Shown here: positions 1 through 5,005 of the stretch, one piece after another
Layout: each line of letters starts with the position of its first letter
Position numbering within the stretch: the first letter of the stretch is position 1
Source: Methanosarcinales archaeon
Lineage (GTDB): Archaea > Halobacteriota > Methanosarcinia > Methanosarcinales > Methanogasteraceae
Length of the DNA stretch: 5,145 bases
NCBI GenBank assembly: GCA_030672345.1
Contig: DAOVGO010000198.1
Location: forward strand, 1 to 5,145
Reading direction: 5' to 3'
Made by a program: the position numbers and the translations under genes
Notes under the pieces: model-generated
What the model was told of the DNA's origin: nothing
The model's database searches: none
The model's input: the letters and a program-made list of their open reading frames with translations, nothing else

Positions 1-29
1 AGCGTCCACTATGTACTTCTGTGAGAGGG

Positions 30-65
30 GTTCACGATTTAGTTCATGATTAGGTTCATGATTAG
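30..65. repeat. Three tandem copies of a 12-base unit
   Basis: Copies lie at 30-41, 42-53 and 54-65. The second and third are identical (GTTCATGATTAG); the first reads GTTCACGATTTA. Each identical copy contains the palindrome TCATGA. The array sits about 60 bases upstream of the promoter of the methyltransferase gene. It could be a cluster of regulator-binding sites or a short slippage repeat; the sequence does not decide. Confidence 0.7.
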
Positions 66-110
66 AGTGGGAATGGGGGGATTGGAGGGGAGTGATGTGA
101 CGCATTCCAC
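66..110. other. G-rich stretch flanked by an imperfect inverted repeat
   Basis: Guanine runs occur at 69-71, 75-80, 84-85 and 87-90, giving strong G/C strand asymmetry. GTGGGAATG (67-75) can pair with CATTCCAC (103-110) if one G is bulged, which would put the G-runs in the loop. One of the four runs has only two G, so a regular three-tier quadruplex is not assured. Bases 1-29 may hold the tail of an upstream gene, since all three + frames reach a stop by base 53, but no product can be named. Confidence 0.35.
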
Positions 111-123
111 CATATCAGCGGTT

Positions 124-140
124 CCACAAGCGATATAATA
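124..140 (+). promoter_or_regulatory. BRE/TATA promoter of the methyltransferase gene
   Basis: CCACAA (124-129), two bases, then GATATAA (132-138) resembles an archaeal BRE plus TATA box. The TATA centre near 135 predicts a transcription start about 26 bases on, at roughly 160-163. That coincides with the ATG at 162, so the transcript would be leaderless or nearly so. The same CCACAA-NN-GATWTAA core recurs at 3688 and 4751. Confidence 0.6.
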
Positions 141-152
141 CATACGGTCGTC

Positions 153-1121
153 TTGACCACCATGCGTCTTCACAATCTACTGGGGATCGATGAAACTGAG
201 GTGGTACACCTCGCAGAACCCGGTTTCAGCGATCAAAGGACGTGCGAAGCATCGGCGCGGTACCGTTCCGAGATCGCCCGATCCAAAACCCGGTTTGACG
301 ACGTGATACGGGTTGAAACCCATGACGGTCTGTCAGGGATCGCTATTTCCATGCATTCGGACGGGCAGGACTTCTGGCTGGTGTTTACCAACGTGATATG
401 CAGGGATCCTGATTTCGCTGATCATGCAACCGGGTTGTGCGAACAGGCAGATAACGTCCACATCGCCGAAACAACAGACTTGCGGTTCATGGATGCGATC
501 ATCGAGTATTATTCGCTCATGCTTGTGAACCGGGCGCTCTGTGAGAAATGCATGCACGGAAAGAAGAGTTTCGGATCGATATTTTCAGAATCGCGAGCAG
601 ACCTGCTCGTGACACTCTTAAAAACGATCGAAGAGTCGGACGGCATTGATTTTGCAGATATGAATCTGCTTGAGATCTGCTGCGGCAACGGAATGGCGAC
701 GATTGCACTCAGACAGCTGGGTTGCGATCCGGTGTGCCTCGATTCTGACAAATGCGCCGTATGCGAGGGGCTCGAGCACGACGTGCTTCTTCCGCACCGC
801 TCGATGGTGCTGGATGCCACACAACTCTCGCATTTCTTTGAGGCAGAATCCTTTGATTGCGTCGCCGGATTCATGCTCGGTGCGATCTATCCGTTCAATA
901 AGGATGTCTGGAAGCGCATCATGGCTGAGTCTATTGTGCCATTGCGCGAAGGTGGATTTCTCGTATTCACAGTCCATAAAAATGAGGAGATCGCCATTTT
1001 AAAGGAGGTTATGGACGAACTCGGGATGACCGGGCGGGTTATCGACAATCGGGATGATGCAGGGATGTATGACCAGTGGGTGTATCTCGGGCAGAAACGC
1101 CCGATCCAAAACTTAATGTAG
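153..1121 (+). CDS. Class I SAM-dependent methyltransferase, substrate unknown
   Basis: The C-terminal half is a class I (Rossmann-fold) methyltransferase that would transfer a methyl group from S-adenosylmethionine. The glycine-rich motif I is LLEICCGNG (172-180, with E174, G178 and G180). An acidic residue follows at the end of strand 2 (D197 in CLDSD), then D221 in LDAT, where the adenine-contacting acid usually lies. LREGGFLVFT (264-273) resembles the usual post-motif III strand. Residues 1-165 match no domain I recognise. There are twelve cysteines, including CxxC pairs at 130/133 and 201/204, which could bind a metal. The longest frame opens with TTG at 153; ATG at 162 (residue 4) is more likely because no Shine-Dalgarno is visible and the promoter predicts a start there. 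A hairpin with a 6-bp stem (1087-1104) lies near the 3' end. npdG begins 22 bases downstream. The fold is fairly sure; the substrate is not. Confidence 0.78.
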   Translation: MTTMRLHNLLGIDETEVVHLAEPGFSDQRTCEASARYRSEIARSKTRFDDVIRVETHDGLSGIAISMHSDGQDFWLVFTNVICRDPDFADHATGLCEQADNVHIAETTDLRFMDAIIEYYSLMLVNRALCEKCMHGKKSFGSIFSESRADLLVTLLKTIEESDGIDFADMNLLEICCGNGMATIALRQLGCDPVCLDSDKCAVCEGLEHDVLLPHRSMVLDATQLSHFFEAESFDCVAGFMLGAIYPFNKDVWKRIMAESIVPLREGGFLVFTVHKNEEIAILKEVMDELGMTGRVIDNRDDAGMYDQWVYLGQKRPIQNLM

Positions 1122-1143
1122 GGCGGTTGTACCATCTTTTTTT

Positions 1144-1797
1144 ATGAGAATAGCAGTTCTTGGTGGAACAGGTGAGATCGGCGAGGGGTTTGCGCTACAC
1201 TGGGCTGAAAAGCACCACATCCGCATCGGTTCACGCAAAGTAGATAAGGCAGAGGCGGCAGCCGAGCGATTCAATGAAACGCTTGCAATTTTCGGACGCA
1301 AAGGGGACATTCAGGGGTTTGACAACAGAACAGCCGCCGAAGAGGCTGATGTGATCATACTCACCATACCTTATGAGCACGTATCAGGAGTGATCGACTT
1401 CGTGCGCCCGGTGTTGAGCGACCAGAACATCGTGTCACCGGTTGTCCCGATGACACGGGGCGAATACTTCGAGTACAATACTCCGGCGCGAGGGAGTGCG
1501 GCACAGGAGATTCAGGCGATGCTGCCAGAGGGCATGAACGTGGTCGCTGCATTCCATACCGTTGCATCTCGCAGACTATGCAGCCTCGATCCTGCATTCC
1601 AGTGCGATGTGATGATCTGCGGCGACGACCGCCGGTCAAAGGAGGTTATCATCGATCTCACCAACGAGATCGAATGCCTGCGCCCGCTGGATGTCGGACC
1701 GCTTGCACTGGCATCGACGATCGAGTCGCTCACGCCGTTGCTGCTCAATATCGCGGTGTTGAATCACCTGAAGGATCCGAGTATCAAGGTCCTGTGA
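1144..1797 (+). CDS. npdG: F420-dependent NADP reductase (F420H2:NADP oxidoreductase)
   Basis: This cytoplasmic enzyme transfers hydride reversibly between reduced coenzyme F420 and NADP, supplying NADPH in archaea that use F420. The 217 residues fit the family, which is about 210 to 225 long. Residues 1-15 form the dinucleotide-binding start, MRIAVLGGTGEIGEG. GSRK (29-32) is the basic patch that selects the NADP 2'-phosphate, followed by the family-typical KAEAAAE (35-41). ILTIPYEHV (72-80), SPVVPMTRG (98-106) and CGDDRRSK (159-166) all match the archaeal Fno pattern I know. So does the C-terminal RPLDVGPL (180-187) followed by ESLTPLLLNI (194-203). The start is fixed by the family N-terminus. 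There is no clear Shine-Dalgarno; a seven-T run (1137-1143) sits directly before the ATG, as in some archaeal termination or pausing sites. The gene lies between a methyltransferase and a phosphatidyltransferase, 4 bases before the latter. Confidence 0.95.
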   Translation: MRIAVLGGTGEIGEGFALHWAEKHHIRIGSRKVDKAEAAAERFNETLAIFGRKGDIQGFDNRTAAEEADVIILTIPYEHVSGVIDFVRPVLSDQNIVSPVVPMTRGEYFEYNTPARGSAAQEIQAMLPEGMNVVAAFHTVASRRLCSLDPAFQCDVMICGDDRRSKEVIIDLTNEIECLRPLDVGPLALASTIESLTPLLLNIAVLNHLKDPSIKVL

Positions 1798-1801
1798 GCC
1801 G

Positions 1802-2416
1802 ATGTCGCTTGATTCCCTGCGTCCTCATGCAAAAAAGATCTTAAAACCACTTGCTGACATCCTGTCACGGGCTGGCGTAACACCGGATGCCACATCAGTC
1901 CTCTCACTGATCTTTGCCGCAGGCGCGGGAGTGCTGTATGCGATACCGGGCGGCGACAGGACGCTTGCGCTTTCGGCTGGCGTGCTGGTGCTGCTCAACG
2001 GGATCGCGGACGCCATGGACGGGGAGATCGCAAGAATCGCGGGCACGGCTGGTATACGCGGTGATTTTCTCGATCATGTGATCGACCGGTATGCCGACGT
2101 TTTCATCATCTGTGGGATATTCTTTGGTGGTTATGTCGATTGGAGGATCGGGGTTGCGGCAATCGTTGGCACACTCCTGACCAGTTATCTCGGGACGCAG
2201 GCGCAGGCAGTCGGTCTTGGCAGGCACTACGGAGGAATTCTTGGCAGAGCCGACCGTCTGGTGCTTATAATGCTTGCAAGCCTCCTGTATTTCCTGTATC
2301 CGTACGAAATCTACGGCGTTTCGTCTCTCGGGTGGTCTATAGTGCTGATAGCAGTGGCAAGCAATCTCACGGCGTTGCAGCGATTTGTGTATATATGGAA
2401 GGAACTGGGCGAATAA
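1802..2416 (+). CDS. CDP-alcohol phosphatidyltransferase, likely archaetidylinositol phosphate synthase
   Basis: This integral membrane enzyme belongs to the CDP-alcohol phosphatidyltransferase family. The nearest type is archaetidylinositol phosphate synthase, which joins CDP-archaeol with inositol 1-phosphate to make an inositol ether lipid and release CMP. The full family motif is present: D70-xx-D73-G74-xx-A77-R78, eight residues, then G87-xxx-D91-xxx-D95. The four aspartates bind metal and the CDP group. Several hydrophobic segments follow the expected layout, around 32-48, 55-69, 99-116, 117-131, 152-167 and 176-190. The N-terminus MSLDSLRPHAKKILKPLA and the phrase GVTPDATSVLSL (25-36) are typical of the archaeal inositol-type enzymes. 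The 204-residue length is normal. It starts 4 bases after npdG, with a weak AAGGT (1786-1790) as a possible ribosome site, so co-translation is likely. An archaeal phosphatidyltransferase with another acceptor (serine or glycerol phosphate) remains possible. Confidence 0.82.
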   Translation: MSLDSLRPHAKKILKPLADILSRAGVTPDATSVLSLIFAAGAGVLYAIPGGDRTLALSAGVLVLLNGIADAMDGEIARIAGTAGIRGDFLDHVIDRYADVFIICGIFFGGYVDWRIGVAAIVGTLLTSYLGTQAQAVGLGRHYGGILGRADRLVLIMLASLLYFLYPYEIYGVSSLGWSIVLIAVASNLTALQRFVYIWKELGE

Positions 2417-2474
2417 AAACGACTCTCTGGTATTCCGGGGCTGCAATGTTATCGGACCCCTCTGATCTTGTATG

Positions 2475-2490
2475 GGTGCCTTGATGCACC
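2475..2490 (+). other. Small hairpin in the gap before wtpC
   Basis: GGTGC (2475-2479) and GCACC (2486-2490) form a perfect 5-bp stem with a 6-base loop. An alternative pairing uses GTGCC (2476-2480) with GGCAC (2503-2507), so two structures exclude each other. No T-run follows, so it is not an obvious terminator. The surrounding gap (2418-2594) shows no convincing coding region or tRNA. Short stems of this kind arise by chance, so the functional claim is weak. Confidence 0.3.
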
Positions 2491-2550
2491 ACACCGGCAA
2501 CTGGCACAGTCGCAAAAGGAATCCGTACCAGATGTAACGATAGCCGTTCC

Positions 2551-2576
2551 CGAAAGTCATAAGTCTTTACTTTTGA
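2551..2576 (+). promoter_or_regulatory. Promoter of wtpC with an overlapping palindrome (candidate operator)
   Basis: CGAAA (2551-2555) is a good BRE, followed by a TATA-like CATAAGT (2558-2564). The start of transcription is predicted near 2587, leaving a leader of only about 8 bases before the ATG at 2595. No Shine-Dalgarno is visible. CATAAGT-CTTT-ACTTTTG is an imperfect inverted repeat (2558-2575). With the flanking T2557 and A2576, seven of eight half-site positions match. A repressor bound here would cover the TATA box, which fits a transporter gene shut off when oxyanion is plentiful. The binding protein is not in the window. Confidence 0.45.
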
Positions 2577-2594
2577 TGAACTGTAATTAACACA

Positions 2595-3662
2595 ATGATC
2601 GAGATCAAGAACTTATCCAGGGACTGGAAGGAATTCTCGCTCCGCATCGACCTGCACGTCAGAAAAGGAGAGTATTTTGTAATTTTGGGACCGACAGCAT
2701 CCGGAAAAACGCTGCTGCTCGAATTGATCGCAGGTTTTTATTATTCGGATGGCGGCAGCATCGTAATTGATGGAAGAAACGTCACCGACCTTCCGCCGGA
2801 ACAGAGGGATGTCGGGTTTGTTTATCAGGATTACTCGCTCTTCCCACATTTAAACGTGGAAGAGAATATAGCATTCAGCTTGAAACTCAAAAAAATCCCC
2901 ATCGATGAGCGGATGCAGAAAGTGAAGGAGATCATGGATCTCTTAGGCATATCACATCTGGCGCACCGTTATTCGATCACGCTCTCTGGCGGGGAGCAGC
3001 AGCGGGTCGCGCTTGCGCGGGCGGTCGTGGCTGCGCCGCGAACACTCCTCCTTGACGAGCCGCTCAGTGCGCTCGACAACCGGACGCAGAACCTGCTCCG
3101 GGATGAACTCAAGCGGATCCACCACGAGGCAGGGCTGACCACGATCCATGTCACCCACGACCAGACCGAGGCGATGATGCTTGCAGACCGCATCGGCGTG
3201 ATGATGGAAGGCATAATCGTGCAGACAGGAACGCCGGAGGAGGTCTTTGGCAAGCCGATCTCGGATGAGATCGCAAGCTTTGTGGGCGTCGAGAACATCC
3301 TCGATGGAAGGATCGTGTCAAACACAAACGATCTTGCGACCATCGATGCCGGCGACGGATGTCTGATCGATGCGGTATCGAGTTACACCGAAGGAGCCAG
3401 CGTCCGCATCTGCATCCGCCCGGAGGATGTCACGATCACGGCAAACAACGATCCAGGCAGGAAAAGCAGTGCAAGGAACTGCTTTCCCGGCGTGATCACC
3501 CGGGTCACGTCGCTTGGCGCGATGGTTCGCCTCAGGATCGACTGCGGGTTCCCGCTCATGGTTCTGATAACGAAACGATCGGCAAACGAGCTCGGACTCG
3601 GTGTTGGCTCTGGTGTCGTTGCCTCGTTCAAGGCAACCGCGGTCCACCTGATAAAAGAGTGA
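2595..3662 (+). CDS. wtpC: Molybdate/tungstate ABC transporter ATP-binding protein
   Basis: This is the cytoplasmic ATPase of an oxyanion importer, closest to the archaeal WtpC/ModC type that takes up tungstate or molybdate for pterin-containing enzymes. All ATPase motifs are present: Walker A GPTASGKT (32-39), Q-loop Q78 in VYQDYSLFPHL, signature LSGGEQQR (130-137), Walker B LLLDEP (151-156), D-loop SALD (158-161) and switch H188 in VTHDQTEA. Residues about 235-355 form a C-terminal regulatory region. It carries IRPEDVTI (274-281) and a TOBE/Mop-like stretch from about 298, which in relatives binds the oxyanion. The 355-residue length is normal for the group. The ATG at 2595 begins MIEIKNLSRDW, as expected. 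No permease or substrate-binding gene lies beside it. They may lie elsewhere, as upstream the neighbour is a lipid enzyme and downstream a toxin-antitoxin pair. The ABC assignment is near certain; the substrate rests on family resemblance, and sulfate or iron importers share this layout. Confidence 0.88.
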   Translation: MIEIKNLSRDWKEFSLRIDLHVRKGEYFVILGPTASGKTLLLELIAGFYYSDGGSIVIDGRNVTDLPPEQRDVGFVYQDYSLFPHLNVEENIAFSLKLKKIPIDERMQKVKEIMDLLGISHLAHRYSITLSGGEQQRVALARAVVAAPRTLLLDEPLSALDNRTQNLLRDELKRIHHEAGLTTIHVTHDQTEAMMLADRIGVMMEGIIVQTGTPEEVFGKPISDEIASFVGVENILDGRIVSNTNDLATIDAGDGCLIDAVSSYTEGASVRICIRPEDVTITANNDPGRKSSARNCFPGVITRVTSLGAMVRLRIDCGFPLMVLITKRSANELGLGVGSGVVASFKATAVHLIKE

Positions 3663-3687
3663 GAGATAGGTGAGGGCAGCCATCCGA

Positions 3688-3704
3688 CCACAAATGATTT
3701 AAGT
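3688..3704 (+). promoter_or_regulatory. BRE/TATA promoter of the toxin-antitoxin pair
   Basis: CCACAA (3688-3693), two bases, then GATTTAA (3696-3702) repeats the core seen at 124 and 4751. It predicts a transcription start near 3725 and a leader of about 60 bases before the ATG at 3785. It lies about 25 bases after the stop of wtpC, so the pair probably has its own transcript. A second A/T-rich stretch at 3738-3757 is a weaker alternative. Confidence 0.5.
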
Positions 3705-3775
3705 AGCGACAGATAGCAGATATTTCGACTGGTAGCGTTCTAAAGTTGTATTTACTTCTACCATTCGCTCATATT

Positions 3776-3780
3776 GGTGA
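3776..3780 (+). promoter_or_regulatory. Ribosome binding site deciding the antitoxin start
   Basis: GGTGA stands 4 bases before the ATG at 3785. It favours that start over the upstream in-frame TTG at 3746, which has no such site and would add 13 residues of unrelated character. Confidence 0.6.
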
Positions 3781-3784
3781 CAAA

Positions 3785-4084
3785 ATGGAAAAAACAATAA
3801 GCCTGGGCCGGAATGTTGTCTCTGAACTGGCTCCGTATCTGGATGAAAAACACATATCGCAGTCGCTGTTGGTTAGTACCATCTTGAAGGATATTTTATT
3901 TGCAGAAAAATACGCAAAAACCAATCAGACTTATGCAATCGTTGAACAGTTTCTAGTTGATCTGTATCGCGTGGGAATTCTGGAATACAAAGACCTGTTA
4001 CCTGTTCTTGGATTTGAAAGGTCACTGGAAGTTACAAACGCGATCAGAACGGCAAGAAGGTTCAAGTTATGGTTAAAGAAATAG
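3785..4084 (+). CDS. Probable antitoxin of a PIN-type toxin-antitoxin pair, family not recognised
   Basis: I do not recognise this 99-residue protein by sequence. It is inferred to be an antitoxin from its size, its position directly before a PIN-domain nuclease, and a 16-base overlap with the start of that gene, an arrangement typical of VapBC-like pairs. It begins MEKTISLGRN and is mostly helical in character. A segment around 52-82 (VEQFLVDLYRVGILEYKDLL, then PVLGFERSLEV) could be a short helix-turn-helix, somewhat like the DNA-binding part of UPF0175-type antitoxins. The match is loose. The C-terminus is basic (RTARRFKLWLKK, 88-99) and could contact nucleic acid or the toxin. The gene is A/T-rich compared with wtpC, pointing to transfer with its partner. 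A longer form from TTG 3746 would have 112 residues but is less likely. That this is a gene is fairly sure; its role is an inference from context. Confidence 0.65.
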   Translation: MEKTISLGRNVVSELAPYLDEKHISQSLLVSTILKDILFAEKYAKTNQTYAIVEQFLVDLYRVGILEYKDLLPVLGFERSLEVTNAIRTARRFKLWLKK

Positions 4085-4684
4085 TTTGCGATACGTGTGC
4101 GATTATAACTCTCTTCTCAGCATGTTACCTAATCTGATAATGAGGATAAATACCTGCGCGGACTTGAACAGTATCAATTAATCGCTTCAAATCCGGTTTG
4201 CAGTGAACTGAAAGATTTTGCAGCGTGCGATGATAATTTGGGTTTGTTTGCTCAGAACTCATTAAATTATAATATAGATTTTCTATCTGTAGAATTGAGA
4301 GATATTGAGCAATATAAAAAGATTCTTGGTGTTGCTGGACGTAGAGGAATAACTGACTGTGACATATCCGGATTATGCTTATCGATTGATAGGAATATCC
4401 CATTTTCCATCGATGATTTTAAAGCGCAATTTCATTTTTCATCCTTTTTTGACGATCACGATATATTCTTTGGTGTTCTACTGGTTTGTTCGATTCTTGC
4501 AGAATTTATGGGCGAAACAGAAGTATTTGGTTTTATTTTTGATGAACTCGTTTTCGAATCGCTGGAAGAATATATCGCTGCGCAATCTTCTTACGATAAA
4601 ACATGCAGTATCCGAGTATCTGACATACTGAAGATGAGTATGGAGACCATGACCACAGTCATCAATTTAGGAAAATATGTTTAG
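4069..4684 (+). pseudogene. PIN-domain toxin nuclease, frameshifted after codon 22
   Basis: PIN nucleases are metal-dependent RNases, commonly the toxins of VapBC-like pairs. Translation from ATG 4069, with AGAAGG (4055-4060) as ribosome site, gives MVKEIVCDTCAIITLF and ends at TGA 4135 after 22 codons. The frame one base later is open from 4133 to the TAG at 4682-4684 and has no start before TTG 4238. Reading ATC, skipping T4135 and continuing GAT-AAT-GAG joins both parts into 204 residues. The joined protein carries the PIN pattern: D8 in CDTCA, E46 in CSELKD, D96/D98 in GITDCDISG, and D115/D116 in SIDDFKAQ. The 38-residue D8-E46 spacing is normal. Residues after about 125 look like a short helical tail. 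The gene overlaps its presumed antitoxin by 16 bases. The break could be a disabling mutation, a +1 programmed frameshift at UGA, or a base-call error. The PIN call is good; whether the gene works is open. Confidence 0.75.
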
Positions 4685-4750
4685 GGTTCTGCCGAATGCA
4701 ACACTCCCGCCATCCCAAAGACCGCACCCGCGCCCCTCTGCCAGATTCGA

Positions 4751-4767
4751 CCACAAAAGATATAAAT
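4751..4767 (+). promoter_or_regulatory. BRE/TATA promoter upstream of the secreted-protein gene
   Basis: CCACAA (4751-4756), AA, then GATATAA (4759-4765) is the best TATA-like match in the window and shares its core with 124 and 3688. The transcription start should fall near 4788. The distance to the coding start at 5006 implies a long untranslated leader, unlike the short leaders predicted for the methyltransferase and wtpC genes. Confidence 0.6.
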
Positions 4768-4933
4768 GGTAAAAGTCAAATCAAGGTACGTAATCCAAAT
4801 ATGATGGGATAACGAGGGTGATGAAGCCTTTTCCACATTGTTGGCGACAACCACCTTCACCACCGGCAACGGATATCACGATGCCACAAGTGAAGGCGTG
4901 TGGAAAGCGGTGAGATGGCTGTGCAAGTCATGA
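4766..4933 (+). pseudogene. Possible small gene or gene remnant interrupted by UGA
   Basis: One frame runs from ATG 4766 (MVKVKSRYVIQI), meets TGA at 4802-4804, and continues open for 42 codons to TGA 4931-4933. The second part includes TTFTTGNGYHDATSEGVW and ends VRWLCKS. Its composition looks protein-like, but I recognise no family. ATG 4766 overlaps the predicted TATA box, so it would not be on that transcript. No ATG or GTG start lies between the two stops before the TTG codons at 4838 and 4841. It may be a decayed fragment, a short gene read from TTG, or chance. Confidence 0.25.
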
Positions 4934-4942
4934 TCACCAGAC

Positions 4943-4959
4943 AACCGCGAAATGCGGTT
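4943..4959 (+). other. Perfect 6-bp hairpin in the leader
   Basis: AACCGC (4943-4948) pairs with GCGGTT (4954-4959) around the 5-base loop GAAAT; G4949 and T4953 could add a wobble pair. It lies 32 bases before the GGAGGT ribosome site. No T-run follows, so a leader-folding or RNA-stability role is more likely than termination. Confidence 0.4.
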
Positions 4960-4991
4960 CAACGAAATGAAACAATACAACAGAACAATAC

Positions 4992-4997
4992 GGAGGT
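4992..4997 (+). promoter_or_regulatory. Strong Shine-Dalgarno site of the secreted-protein gene
   Basis: GGAGGT is a full match to the archaeal anti-Shine-Dalgarno and stands 8 bases before ATG 5006. It is the strongest ribosome site in front of any gene here and suggests high expression. Confidence 0.85.
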
Positions 4998-5005
4998 AAA
5001 TAGAC

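Larger units (their letters stand above)
4685..5005. other. 321-base intergenic region before the secreted-protein gene
   Basis: The first part (4685-4750) is C-rich on the + strand and holds no recognisable gene or T-rich terminator. A promoter follows at 4751-4767, predicting a start near 4788 and a leader of roughly 215 bases. The leader contains a coding-looking stretch, a perfect hairpin and a strong ribosome site, listed separately. A second short frame, ATG 4821 to TGA 4911 (30 residues, proline-rich), sits directly after GGGTG but resembles nothing known. Confidence 0.6.

Noticed and set aside
30..65. Short repeats as a CRISPR remnant
   Set aside because: The 12-base units are directly adjacent with no spacers and are too short for CRISPR repeats.
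1087..1143. Hairpin (1087-1104) plus seven-T run (1137-1143) as a terminator between the methyltransferase gene and npdG
   Set aside because: The hairpin is inside the coding sequence and 32 bases away from the T-run. The T-run alone might cause pausing, but the 22-base gap favours co-transcription.
1001..1649. Perfect Shine-Dalgarno-like 12-mer AAAGGAGGTTAT at 1001-1012 and again at 1638-1649
   Set aside because: Both copies lie inside good genes and encode Lys-Glu-Val in helical regions. The match follows from codon choice, and no sensible internal gene starts there.
1904..2560. Long open frame on the - strand opposite the phosphatidyltransferase and the following gap
   Set aside because: It is antisense to a gene with a complete family motif, has no recognisable domain, and looks like a composition-driven shadow.
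2418..2594. A tRNA or decayed permease gene in the gap before wtpC
   Set aside because: No cloverleaf with T-loop consensus could be built, and no frame shows transporter-like hydrophobic segments.
4802..4804. UGA as selenocysteine in the short leader frame
   Set aside because: Selenocysteine is known in only a few archaeal groups, no SECIS-like element was seen, and the frame's start overlaps the promoter. Decay or chance is simpler.
2490..4873. ACCGGCAAC shared between the wtpC upstream gap (about 2493) and the surface-gene leader (about 4862)
   Set aside because: It is a 9-base match with no extension or positional logic, expected by chance at this length and composition.
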